From contig NZ_KZ478015.1 in NCBI RefSeq assembly GCF_002837185.1, positions 1 through 60,510 of the forward strand: 60,510 bases of DNA. The letters are read 5' to 3'. The position numbers were made by a program, and so were the translations under genes. The notes under the pieces are model-generated. The model had not been told where the DNA came from and made no database searches. It was given only the letters and a program-made list of their open reading frames with translations. The first letter of the stretch is position 1. Each line of letters begins with the position of its first letter. Positions 41,128-49,026 of the stretch are shown piece after piece. This DNA is from Pseudomonas fluorescens (lineage in GTDB: Bacteria; Pseudomonadota; Gammaproteobacteria; Pseudomonadales; Pseudomonadaceae).

Positions 41128-42528
41128 ATGGCGGATGACATGGTAAACCCGGTGGGCCTCAAGCGCGGCCTGAAGAACCGGCACATTCAACTGATCGCCT
41201 TGGGAGGGGCGATTGGCACGGGACTGTTCCTCGGCTCGGCCGGGGTGCTCAAGTCGGCGGGGCCGTCGATGATCCTGGGTTACGCGATAGCCGGCTTCAT
41301 CGCCTTCCTGATCATGCGCCAGCTCGGCGAGATGATTGTCGAAGAGCCGGTGGCCGGCTCCTTCAGCCACTTTGCGCATAAATACTGGGGCGGTTACGCG
41401 GGCTTTCTCGCAGGCTGGAACTACTGGGTGCTGTACGTGCTGGTGGGCATGGCCGAACTGACGGCGGTGGGCAAATACATCCAGTTCTGGTGGCCACAAA
41501 TCCCGACCTGGGTCAGCGCGCTGGTGTTTTTCGTCGCGGTCAACCTGATCAACACCCTGAACGTGAAGTTCTTCGGTGAAGCCGAATTCTGGTTTGCGAT
41601 CATCAAGGTGGTGGCGATTGTCGGCATGATCGTGCTCGGCTGCTACCTGCTGTTCAGCGGTACCGGCGGCCCGCAGGCGTCGGTCAGCAACCTGTGGAGC
41701 CACGGCGGTTTCTTCCCCAACGGTGGCATGGGGCTGTTGATGTCGATGGCGTTCATCATGTTCTCGTTCGGTGGCCTGGAGCTGGTGGGCATCACCGCCG
41801 CCGAGGCCAGCGAGCCGCGCAAGGTGATCCCGAAGGCGATCAACCAGGTGGTGTACCGGATCCTGATTTTCTACGTCGGCGCCCTCACCGTGCTGCTGTC
41901 GCTGTACCCATGGGATCAACTGCTGCAAACCCTCGGCGCGTCGGGCGATCCCTACAGCGGTAGCCCGTTCGTGCAGATCTTCTCGCTGATCGGCAATGAC
42001 ACCGCTGCGCACATCCTCAACTTCGTGGTGCTGACCGCGGCGTTGTCGGTATACAACAGCGGCGTGTACTGCAACAGCCGCATGCTGTTCGGCCTGGCCG
42101 AGCAAGGCGACGCGCCCAAGGCGTTGATGAAGCTCAACAAGCAAGGTGTGCCGTTGCGGGCGCTGGCGATTTCGGCGCTGGTGACGATGCTGTGCGTGGT
42201 GGTCAACTACGTCGCGCCGCAGAGTGCCCTGGAGTTGCTGTTCGCGCTGGTGGTTGCCTCGCTGATGATCAACTGGGCGCTGATCAGCATCACCCACATC
42301 AAGTTCCGCAAGGCCATGGGCGAGCAAGGCGTGACGCCGTCGTTCAAGACCTTCTGGTTCCCGTTCAGCAACTACCTGTGCCTGGCGTTCATGCTGATGA
42401 TCATCAGCGTGATGCTGGCGATTCCAGGGATTCGCGAGTCGGTGTATGCGATGCCGGTGTGGGTGGGGATTATCTATGTGGCGTATCGGTTGCGCGTCCG
42501 AAACGCGAAGGTCGTGACAGCGCAGTAA
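41128..42528 (+). CDS. aroP: Aromatic amino acid permease, AroP-like
   Basis: Symporter of 466 aa in the APC family. The N-terminal GLKRGLKNRHIQLIALGG followed by GLFLGSAG, and EEPVAGSFSHFAHKYWG, are close to E. coli AroP along their length. Twelve transmembrane segments are expected. It most likely imports tryptophan, tyrosine or phenylalanine. It follows antC by 70 bp and precedes the convergent kynBA genes, so it supplies tryptophan to the pathway. A terminator and a REPIN follow its stop. Confidence 0.93.
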   Translation: MADDMVNPVGLKRGLKNRHIQLIALGGAIGTGLFLGSAGVLKSAGPSMILGYAIAGFIAFLIMRQLGEMIVEEPVAGSFSHFAHKYWGGYAGFLAGWNYWVLYVLVGMAELTAVGKYIQFWWPQIPTWVSALVFFVAVNLINTLNVKFFGEAEFWFAIIKVVAIVGMIVLGCYLLFSGTGGPQASVSNLWSHGGFFPNGGMGLLMSMAFIMFSFGGLELVGITAAEASEPRKVIPKAINQVVYRILIFYVGALTVLLSLYPWDQLLQTLGASGDPYSGSPFVQIFSLIGNDTAAHILNFVVLTAALSVYNSGVYCNSRMLFGLAEQGDAPKALMKLNKQGVPLRALAISALVTMLCVVVNYVAPQSALELLFALVVASLMINWALISITHIKFRKAMGEQGVTPSFKTFWFPFSNYLCLAFMLMIISVMLAIPGIRESVYAMPVWVGIIYVAYRLRVRNAKVVTAQ

Positions 42529-42531
42529 CCC

Positions 42532-42625
42532 ATGTGGGAGGGGGCTTGCCCCCGATTGCAGTGGGTCAGCCACTGATATGTCTACTGGCCCACCGCTATC
42601 GGGGGCAAGCCCCCTCCCACATTTT
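42532..42625. repeat. REPIN, GTGGGAGGGGGC family
   Basis: Inverted REP copies about 45 bp apart just after the aroP stop, between convergent aroP and kynA. Confidence 0.93.
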
Positions 42626-42645
42626 TAACTGCATTCCAAATGAAC

Positions 42646-42670
42646 AGCCCCGGTAGTCCGGGGCTTTTTT
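42646..42670 (+). terminator. Rho-independent terminator after aroP
   Basis: An 8-bp GC-rich stem (AGCCCCGG with CCGGGGCT) and TAGT loop followed by six T, just past the REPIN and next to the kynA stop. It should terminate aroP transcription. Confidence 0.92.
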
Positions 42671-42672
42671 GT

Positions 42673-43545
42673 TCAGAGGGTAGAACGCACCCGCCACAAC
42701 TCGGGGAACAGCACCGTGTCGAGCATCTTGCGCAGATACCCCACACCTTCAGTGCCGCCGGTTCCCGGCTGGAAGCCGATGATCCGTTCCACCGTGGTCA
42801 CATGCCGGAAGCGCCACTGGCGGAACGAATCCTCCAGGTCGATGAACTTCTCGGCCAACTGATACAAGTCCCAATAACGGCTCGGGTCGCGGTATACCTC
42901 ACGCCACGCAGCCTCCACCGATTCATCGTGAACCGTTGCCGCCGTCGGGTCGCGCTCGGCCCGTTTCGGATCTATCGCCAGACCGGCCTTGACCATCAGG
43001 TTGATCGCTTCGTCATACAGCGACGGCGTGGCAATCGCCACCTGCAATTGCTCCAGCAACGCCGGGCGATGGGCATGGGGCCGCAACAGCGCCGGGCTCT
43101 TGTTGCCGAGGATAAATTCAATCTCGCGGTACTGGAACGACTGGAACCCCGACGACTGCCCGAGGAACGGGCGGATCGCCTTGTATTCCGACGGTGTCAT
43201 GGTCGCCAGCACCGCCCAGGCGTGTACCAACTGGTCGAAGATCCTCGAGACCCGCGCCAGCATCTTGAAGGCTGGCGGCAACTCACCGAGGCGCACGTGT
43301 TCGCGGGCCGCCTTGAGTTCGTGCAGCATCAGTTTCATCCACAGCTCCGAGGTCTGGTGCTGGATGATGAACAGCATTTCGTTATGGTCCGGCGACAGCG
43401 GGTGCTGGGCGCTGAGGACTTTGCCCAGGTCCAGGTAGTCGCCGTAGCTCATGGACTCGGAAAAATTCAGCTCGGCGTTGTGCCATTCTTCCGGGGACTG
43501 GTGGTCGGCAGGCTTATATTCTGGCGAGAAGGGACACTGGCTCAT
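42673..43545 (-). CDS. kynA: Tryptophan 2,3-dioxygenase
   Basis: Haem enzyme of 290 aa that oxidises L-tryptophan to N-formylkynurenine, the entry step of the pathway. Family motifs are HHQTSELWMKLMLHE-type substrate block (here IQHQTSELWMKLMLHEL), the FRHVTTVERIIG region with the proximal histidine and TGGTEGVGYL near the C-terminus. Its ATG overlaps the kynB stop codon by 4 nt (ATGA), so the two are co-translated. Confidence 0.97.
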   Translation of the reverse strand: MSQCPFSPEYKPADHQSPEEWHNAELNFSESMSYGDYLDLGKVLSAQHPLSPDHNEMLFIIQHQTSELWMKLMLHELKAAREHVRLGELPPAFKMLARVSRIFDQLVHAWAVLATMTPSEYKAIRPFLGQSSGFQSFQYREIEFILGNKSPALLRPHAHRPALLEQLQVAIATPSLYDEAINLMVKAGLAIDPKRAERDPTAATVHDESVEAAWREVYRDPSRYWDLYQLAEKFIDLEDSFRQWRFRHVTTVERIIGFQPGTGGTEGVGYLRKMLDTVLFPELWRVRSTL

Positions 43546-44192
43546 CGCGTGGGCTCCTTGAGCGGGCGCAGAATTGCGCGGACAGGGCTGGCGTCCAGGT
43601 TGGCAAAACGCAGCGGCAGCGCGATCAGCTCATAGTCGCCCTCCGGTACATCGTCGAGCACGATGCCTTCAAGGATCGCCATGCCATGGCGCGCCACGGC
43701 GTTGTGCGAGTCCATGGTCTTGGACTGTTGCGGGTCCAGGGAGGGCGTGTCGATACCGATCAGGCGCACGCCGAGGCTGGCGAGCAGCTCGATGGTTTGC
43801 GGGGCGATGGCGGTGAAATCTGAATCCCATTGCGTCAGTGGCGCTTGTGGATAAGTGCGCAGCAGCACGCGCTCGGGCAGGTTATCCACACGCCCTTGCA
43901 GTTGATGCGGTTGCACCAGGGCGCCACTGCCCAGGCAGTGCAACACGCGGCACGGGCCCATGTACACGTCCAACGACACCTCGCCAATCGGCGCGCCGTC
44001 GGCGCTGTAATGCAGCGGTGCATCCACATGGGCGCCGGTATGTGGCGACAGCGTCACGCGCCCCACATTCACCGGGCACTCCGGCCCGAACTGCCACACG
44101 CGCTCTTCCTGGAACGGCGTATCGCCCGGCCAGGTCGGGGTCGCCGCACTCAAGGGCGGGCTGATGTCCCACCACGTTTTTATTGGGTTCAT
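43542..44192 (-). CDS. kynB: Kynurenine formamidase (arylformamidase)
   Basis: Metal-dependent hydrolase of 216 aa of the cyclase/KynB family that removes formate from N-formylkynurenine. The zinc-binding HTGAHVDAPLHY is conserved. The ATG at 44192 is preferred over a GTG at 44207. It is the first gene of kynBA; the promoter region upstream holds KynR-type sites. KynU, the next enzyme, is encoded 10 kb away at 31272-32522. Confidence 0.95.
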   Translation of the reverse strand: MNPIKTWWDISPPLSAATPTWPGDTPFQEERVWQFGPECPVNVGRVTLSPHTGAHVDAPLHYSADGAPIGEVSLDVYMGPCRVLHCLGSGALVQPHQLQGRVDNLPERVLLRTYPQAPLTQWDSDFTAIAPQTIELLASLGVRLIGIDTPSLDPQQSKTMDSHNAVARHGMAILEGIVLDDVPEGDYELIALPLRFANLDASPVRAILRPLKEPTR

Positions 44193-44241
44193 TTTCAAGG
44201 CTCTCACTCATTCCTGGGTGAATGATACGAGGGCCGCACGT

Positions 44242-44256
44242 GAATTTTCTTGCGAA
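44242..44256. promoter_or_regulatory. Candidate KynR operator, copy 2
   Basis: GAATTTTCTTGCGAA, 50 bp upstream of kynB, matching the kynU/kynR copy at 32579 in 13 of 15 positions. Confidence 0.6.
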
Positions 44257-44280
44257 TTCTGGCGCCGCAAGGGAATTCTT

Positions 44281-44295
44281 TCGCAGTTACTGCGA
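44281..44295. promoter_or_regulatory. Perfect palindrome upstream of kynB
   Basis: TCGCAG-TTA-CTGCGA, a perfect 6-3-6 inverted repeat, 25 bp past KynR-motif copy 2. It may be a second half of a KynR operator array. Confidence 0.5.
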
Positions 44296-44355
44296 GAAAA
44301 CGCTTGGTTTGCGCGCAGAAACACCTCTCAACACAGGGGTGCGGCCACCAGCAAT

Positions 44356-44387
44356 CAATGTGGGAGGGGGCTTGCCCCTCCCACATT
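44356..44387. repeat. Single REP palindrome (GTGGGAGGGGGC family)
   Basis: A solitary REP palindrome, flanked by TCA and TGA, in the kynB/cupin gap, 115 bp before the cupin gene. One G of the core is missing on the right arm. Confidence 0.88.
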
Positions 44388-44501
44388 GACCGCGCTTCGT
44401 ACTGGGCTGCGCTTCTGGGCATACCGATGTCGAGTCCAGACCACCAGCCCCCGCTGTGACGCTATAGGGTTCGACTCTTATTCCCATGCCTCGGAGTCAT
44501 C

Positions 44502-44846
44502 ATGTCCAAACCCATCACCGTACTGCGCGACACCCATCCCTTGCCGGTCCTGGATGCCTGCAAATGGGAAAAGCTCGAAGGCGACCCGCACACCGTCAAC
44601 CTCAACGCCTACACCAGTGATGACGGCAGCAAGATCATGGGCACCTGGATCTGCACGCCGGGCAAGTGGTACGTGGAATACGTGAAATGGGAATACTGCC
44701 ACTTCCAGGAAGGCTATTGCGTGATCACACCCGAAGGCATGGCGCCGATCCATCTGCGTGCTGGGGATATCTTCGTGGTGGAACCCGGGATGAAGGGCAC
44801 GTGGGAGGTGGTCGAGACGGTGCGTAAGTATTTTGTGTTTGCCTGA
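44502..44846 (+). CDS. Cupin-domain protein
   Basis: A 114-aa single-domain cupin (Cupin_3 type): KIMGTWICTPGKWYVEY, EYCHFQEGYCVITPEG (the HxH/E metal region is represented by H52-E54 type residues here CHFQEG), and LRAGDIFVVEPGMKGTWEV. This family is common in Pseudomonas beside amino-acid or purine catabolic genes, but its reaction is unknown. The gene lies upstream of, and convergent to, mmsB with a hairpin between, and is divergent from kynBA. Confidence 0.88.
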   Translation: MSKPITVLRDTHPLPVLDACKWEKLEGDPHTVNLNAYTSDDGSKIMGTWICTPGKWYVEYVKWEYCHFQEGYCVITPEGMAPIHLRAGDIFVVEPGMKGTWEVVETVRKYFVFA

Positions 44847-44860
44847 ACTGCCAAACCTGA

Positions 44861-44884
44861 GGCGAGGGAGATTGCTCCCTCGCC
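44861..44884. terminator. Bidirectional hairpin between cupin and mmsB
   Basis: A perfect 10-bp stem (GGCGAGGGAG with its complement, ATTG loop) between convergent cupin and mmsB genes. There is no long T-tract. Confidence 0.6.
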
Positions 44885-44891
44885 ACAGTCT

Positions 44892-45779
44892 TTATTTGAG
44901 CTTTCGATAACTGTTGATGATCGCCGAGAAGTCCTTGCCCCCTTCCCCACGCTGGCTCATCGATTGATACAACTGCTGGGCCACCGCACCGAGGATCACC
45001 GGCTGGTGTGCCTGGCGCGCCGCTTCAGTGGCAAGCCCCAAATCCTTGAGCATCAGGTCGGCACCGAAACCACCGGTATAGCCGCGCGATGACGGTGCCG
45101 TTTCAATCACACCCGGCCACGGGTTGTAGGTGTCGGAACTCCAGCAACGCCCGGTAGAGCTGTTGATGATGCCCGCCAGCACTTGGGTATCGATGCCCAA
45201 GGCATCGCCCAGGGCCATGGCCTCACTGACGCCGACCATGCTGATCCCGAGCAGCAGGTTGTTGCAGATCTTGGCAATTTGCCCGGTGCCCACATCGCCG
45301 CAGTGCACGATGTTGCGGCCCATCTGCGCCAGTACCGGTTGCAGGGTGGCGAACAGTTCCGGGTTGGCGCCGACCATAAAGGTCAGCGTCCCGGCTTGCG
45401 CGCCGCCGGTGCCACCGGAGACCGGCGCATCGGCCACTGCCACGCCCTGTTTTGCCGCCGCTACTGCTACATCGCGGATGGTCTGTGGGTCGATGGTGCT
45501 GCAATCCACCGCGGGCACGCCTTTGGCGATACCGGCCAAAACGCCATCTTCATTCAACCAGACGCTGCGCACATGGAGGGCGGCCGGCAGCATGGTAATC
45601 ACCAGTTCAGCGTCTTTCGCCGCATCACGGGGCGAACTGCTGATGGTGCCGCCCAGTTCGGCCAACTCCTTGAGCACGGTCTGGTTCAGGTCGAACAGGT
45701 TCAGTGCGTGCCCGGCCTTGATCAGGTTGCGGGCCATGGGCGCGCCCATGTTGCCCAGGCCGATAAATGCAATCTTCAT
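44892..45779 (-). CDS. mmsB: 3-hydroxyisobutyrate dehydrogenase
   Basis: NAD-dependent dehydrogenase of 295 aa of the beta-hydroxyacid family, oxidising 3-hydroxyisobutyrate to methylmalonate semialdehyde in valine breakdown. Motifs: the NAD-binding GLGNMGAPMA (7-16), the substrate-binding DAPVSGGTGGAQAGTL (117-132) and the catalytic lysine K170 in GTGQIAKICNNLLL. The ATG at 45779 is preferred over the upstream frame opening. It follows mmsA by 16 bp. Confidence 0.97.
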   Translation of the reverse strand: MKIAFIGLGNMGAPMARNLIKAGHALNLFDLNQTVLKELAELGGTISSSPRDAAKDAELVITMLPAALHVRSVWLNEDGVLAGIAKGVPAVDCSTIDPQTIRDVAVAAAKQGVAVADAPVSGGTGGAQAGTLTFMVGANPELFATLQPVLAQMGRNIVHCGDVGTGQIAKICNNLLLGISMVGVSEAMALGDALGIDTQVLAGIINSSTGRCWSSDTYNPWPGVIETAPSSRGYTGGFGADLMLKDLGLATEAARQAHQPVILGAVAQQLYQSMSQRGEGGKDFSAIINSYRKLK

Positions 45780-45795
45780 GGTCGTCTCCCAGGTT

Positions 45796-47313
45796 TCAGC
45801 GCAGGTTGATGGTGGTGTTGACGCCATCGTTGACCGTGTCGTCATCGAACCAGCGGCTGGTGACGGTCTTGGTCTGGGTGTAGAACTGCACCACCTGCTT
45901 GCCGTACGGGCCCAGGTCACCCAGCTTGGAACCACGGGAGCCGGTGAAGCTGAAGAACGGTACCGGCACCGGGATCGGAATGTTGATACCGACCTGGCCT
46001 ACATCGATCTCACTCTGGAACTTACGCGCCGCCGCGCCGCTCTGGGTGAACAGGCCGGTGCCGTTGCCGAACGGGTTGGCGTTGACCAGTGCAATGGCTT
46101 GATCGAGGGTGTCGACCTCCAGCACCACCAGCACCGGGCCGAAGATTTCCTGGGTGTAGATTTGCATGTCGGTGGTCACGCCCGAGAACAGCGTCGGGCC
46201 AACGAAGTTACCTTGCTCGAAGCCCGGCACCTTGATGTCGCGCCCGTCCAGCTCCAGCGTGGCCCCTTCTTTCACGCCGCTTTCGATCAGCTCCAGGATG
46301 CGTGCCTTGGCACGTTTGGAGATCACCGGGCCGACATCCGTACCCGCCTCGCTGCCCGCATTGACCTTGAGTTTTTGCGCCAGCGCCTTGAGATCCGGCA
46401 GCCATTGCTTGGACGCGCCCACCAGCACCACCACCGAGGTGGCCATGCAACGCTGGCCTGCCGCGCCAAAACCGGCACCGACCAGGGCATTCAGAGTGTG
46501 CTCACGGTTAGCATCCGGCAGCACCACCGCATGGTTCTTGGCGCCCATCATCGATTGCACACGCTTGCCGTGTTTGCCGGCCAGGTCATAAACGTGAGTG
46601 CCCACAGCGGTTGAGCCGACGAAAGACACCGCCTTGATATCTTTGTGGGTGCACAGCGCATCCACCACGTCCTTGCCACCGTGCACCACGTTGAGTACGC
46701 CAGCCGGTACGCCAGCTTCCAGCGCCAGCTCCACCAGCAGCATGGTCGACAGCGGGTCCTGCTCGGACGGCTTGAGCACGAAGGTGTTACCGCAGGCGAT
46801 GGCCATCGGGAACATCCACAGCGGAATCATTGCCGGGAAATTGAACGGCGTGATGCCGGCGCAGACGCCGATGGGCTGGCGCAGGGTGTAGGTATCCACG
46901 CCACCGGCGACGTTCTCGGCGAACTCGCCCATTTGCAGGGTGCCGATGGAACAGGCGTGCTCGACCACTTCCAGGCCACGGAAAATATCGCCCTCGGCAT
47001 CGGCAATGGTTTTACCCTGCTCGTTGCTGAGGACCACGGCAATGCGCTTGGAATGTTCGCGGATCAAGGCTTGCAGCTTGAGCATGATGCGCATGCGCGC
47101 GCCAATCGGCGTCAGCTTCCAGGTCTGGAAGGCGCGCTGGGCCGCGTCGATGGCCGCGTTGACCTCATCGGCCGTGGCGAACGGGACCCTGGCCAACACT
47201 TGCTGGGTAGCCGGGTTGACGATGTCTTGCCATTCGGTGGTCTTGGACTCGACCCACTCGCCGTTGATCAGCAACTTGACCTGTTGTATGGAAATATCGG
47301 CAGATGCGTTCAT
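45796..47313 (-). CDS. mmsA: Methylmalonate-semialdehyde dehydrogenase (acylating)
   Basis: CoA-acylating aldehyde dehydrogenase of 505 aa that converts methylmalonate semialdehyde to propionyl-CoA in valine and thymine catabolism. The catalytic cysteine is C289 in GAAGQRCMATS, with ALDH motifs PFNFPAMIPLWM and FVGSTAVG. It is the first gene of mmsAB, divergent from a LysR-family gene. Confidence 0.97.
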   Translation of the reverse strand: MNASADISIQQVKLLINGEWVESKTTEWQDIVNPATQQVLARVPFATADEVNAAIDAAQRAFQTWKLTPIGARMRIMLKLQALIREHSKRIAVVLSNEQGKTIADAEGDIFRGLEVVEHACSIGTLQMGEFAENVAGGVDTYTLRQPIGVCAGITPFNFPAMIPLWMFPMAIACGNTFVLKPSEQDPLSTMLLVELALEAGVPAGVLNVVHGGKDVVDALCTHKDIKAVSFVGSTAVGTHVYDLAGKHGKRVQSMMGAKNHAVVLPDANREHTLNALVGAGFGAAGQRCMATSVVVLVGASKQWLPDLKALAQKLKVNAGSEAGTDVGPVISKRAKARILELIESGVKEGATLELDGRDIKVPGFEQGNFVGPTLFSGVTTDMQIYTQEIFGPVLVVLEVDTLDQAIALVNANPFGNGTGLFTQSGAAARKFQSEIDVGQVGINIPIPVPVPFFSFTGSRGSKLGDLGPYGKQVVQFYTQTKTVTSRWFDDDTVNDGVNTTINLR

Positions 47314-47438
47314 GAGGGTCTCCGGAATCTTGTTGTTATGCAGAGAGTGAATCGCCTTGAAGAAGGAGGCGTTCGGGCTGTTTTTGGAGTATAGATGTGC
47401 AAATCTCTAATAAGAACGCACATAAAAGCCGGTCCTAT

Positions 47439-48386
47439 ATGCAAAAAAACATCACATCACTGGGCTCCCTGAACTGGGATGACCTGAAGTTTTTTCTCGA
47501 AGTGGCCCGCACCCGCAAGGCCAGTGTCGCCGCCAAGCGCCTGGCAGTGGACTACACCACTGTGTCACGGCGCATCAGCTCACTGGAAGTGTCGCTTGGC
47601 ACCCTGCTGTTCGAAAAATCCCGGACCAACGGTTTTGTCCTCACCGCCGAGGGCCAGCGTTTGCTGGGTTACGCCGAGTCCATCGAAAGCACCCTGCACA
47701 TGGCGTGCGAACAAGTCTCCGGCTCCGGCGTGGCGCTGTCCGGGCATGTGCGCATGGGTTGTACCGAAGGCTTCGGCAGCTTTTTCGTCACCCCGCAACT
47801 GAGCCACTTCGTCGACACCTATCCGGCGATCTCGGTGGACATCCTGCCCCTGCCGCACTTCATCAGCCTGTCCAAGCGCGAAGCCGACATCGTCATCGCC
47901 CTGGAACGCCCGGAACACGGCCCGTACGTGTGCTGCAAGCTGTGCGATTACAAATTGCAGTTGTACGCCACACAGGACTACCTCGACCAACACCCGCCGA
48001 TCCAACGCCCGACGGACCTGGCCGAGCATCCGTTTATCAGCTACGTGGATGACCTGGCGTTCAGCTCGGAGCTGCTGTACCTGGCGAACGTAGTACCGGG
48101 CGCCAGCGCCAGCCTGCGCAGTACCAGTGTCATCGCGCAGTATGTGGCGGCGCAGCAGGGGCGTTCGATGGCGATATTGCCGTGCTTTCTGGCGGCGCAG
48201 GACCCGCGACTGCTGCCGGTGCTGGAGGAGCAGATCGCGATTACGCGGCAGTTCTGGATGTATTGCCGGGAGGATTTGAGGAAGCTCAAGCGGATTACGT
48301 TGCTGTGGGATTACATCCGGGAAGTGACAGAGCAGAATCAGGGGTTGTTGATGGGGGAGACGCGGGAGATGCGGTTTGCAGACTGA
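47439..48386 (+). CDS. LysR family regulator divergent from mmsAB
   Basis: LysR regulator of 315 aa. The ATG at 47439 is preferred over a GTG at 47397. The HTH region reads NWDDLKFFLEVARTRKASVAAKRLAV and then VSRRISSLEVSLGTLLFEK (first part shortened); the effector domain follows. It is divergent from mmsAB across 125 bp and so likely regulates them, unlike P. aeruginosa where MmsR is an AraC protein. The target is inferred from position only. Confidence 0.9.
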   Translation: MQKNITSLGSLNWDDLKFFLEVARTRKASVAAKRLAVDYTTVSRRISSLEVSLGTLLFEKSRTNGFVLTAEGQRLLGYAESIESTLHMACEQVSGSGVALSGHVRMGCTEGFGSFFVTPQLSHFVDTYPAISVDILPLPHFISLSKREADIVIALERPEHGPYVCCKLCDYKLQLYATQDYLDQHPPIQRPTDLAEHPFISYVDDLAFSSELLYLANVVPGASASLRSTSVIAQYVAAQQGRSMAILPCFLAAQDPRLLPVLEEQIAITRQFWMYCREDLRKLKRITLLWDYIREVTEQNQGLLMGETREMRFAD

Positions 48387-48402
48387 ATGCGCCGCGCGGA
48401 TA

Positions 48403-48497
48403 AATGTGGGAGGGGGCTTGCCCCCGATGGCGGCGTGTCAGTTGCCAGATGTATTGGCTGAGACACTGCTATCGGGGGCAAGCCCCCTCCCACATTT
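48403..48497. repeat. REPIN, GTGGGAGGGGGC family
   Basis: Inverted REP copies about 45 bp apart between convergent lysR and yfiB. Confidence 0.93.
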
Positions 48498-48530
48498 GAA
48501 TGGGTTTCAGATTGAGGACGGTGAAGGCAC

Positions 48531-49022
48531 TTAGTCCGCGATGACCACAATCGACACGCGTCGATTTTCGGTGCGCCCCGCCGCCGTTGTGTTCGCGGCC
48601 ACCGGCTCGCTGCTGCCCAGGCCGCGCAGTTGGATGTTTTGTTCTTTCATGCCCACGCTGGTCAGCACCTTGCCCACACTTTCAGCACGGCGCAGGGACA
48701 AGGCCTGGTTGTAGAGTTCCTTGCCGGAAGCGTCGGTGTGGCCGTCGACGCGCACGCGTTCGATGCCGGCGCCCACCAAGGCCTTGCCTATGCGTTCGAC
48801 GATGTCGGTGCTGGGCTTGTTGAGGGTTTCGACGTCGCTGCCAAACAGCACTTTGCCAGACAAGCCGAAGGCCCAGCCTTCGTCAGTCAGCTCGAAACCC
48901 TGCTGCTTGAGCACGGCCACTTGTGCCGGGCTCAGGCCTTTGGGCGGTGCGGTCTGGCAGCCGCCGAGGGCCAGGCAGGCGAGAAGCAAGCTGATGAATA
49001 GAACGCGTGAGTTAGAGAACAA
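48531..49022 (-). CDS. yfiB: YfiB, OmpA-like outer-membrane lipoprotein
   Basis: Lipoprotein of 163 aa. It starts with TTG at 49022, behind AGGAG, giving a signal peptide ending in the lipobox LGGC. The C-terminal OmpA-like domain has VDGHTDASGKELYNQALSLRRAESV (shortened here), which binds peptidoglycan. In P. aeruginosa YfiB captures YfiR and frees YfiN. It lies 4 bp after the yfiN stop, completing the yfiRNB operon. Confidence 0.93.
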   Translation of the reverse strand: MFSNSRVLFISLLLACLALGGCQTAPPKGLSPAQVAVLKQQGFELTDEGWAFGLSGKVLFGSDVETLNKPSTDIVERIGKALVGAGIERVRVDGHTDASGKELYNQALSLRRAESVGKVLTSVGMKEQNIQLRGLGSSEPVAANTTAAGRTENRRVSIVVIAD

Positions 49023-49026
49023 AGGG

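Larger units (their letters stand above)
44193..44501. promoter_or_regulatory. kynBA promoter region and cupin upstream gap
   Basis: A 309-bp gene-free gap between divergent kynBA and the cupin gene. It contains a KynR-motif copy at 44242-44256, a perfect 6-3-6 palindrome at 44281-44295 and a single REP at 44356-44387. No further gene is evident. Confidence 0.7.

Noticed and set aside
41125..42573. 482-codon minus-strand frame antisense to aroP
   Set aside because: Same mirror effect from a membrane-protein gene; it starts inside the REPIN.
10186..48497. Repeated GTGGGAGGGGGC sequences as a CRISPR array
   Set aside because: They are dispersed palindromes in inverted pairs, not regularly spaced direct repeats; they are REP/REPIN elements.
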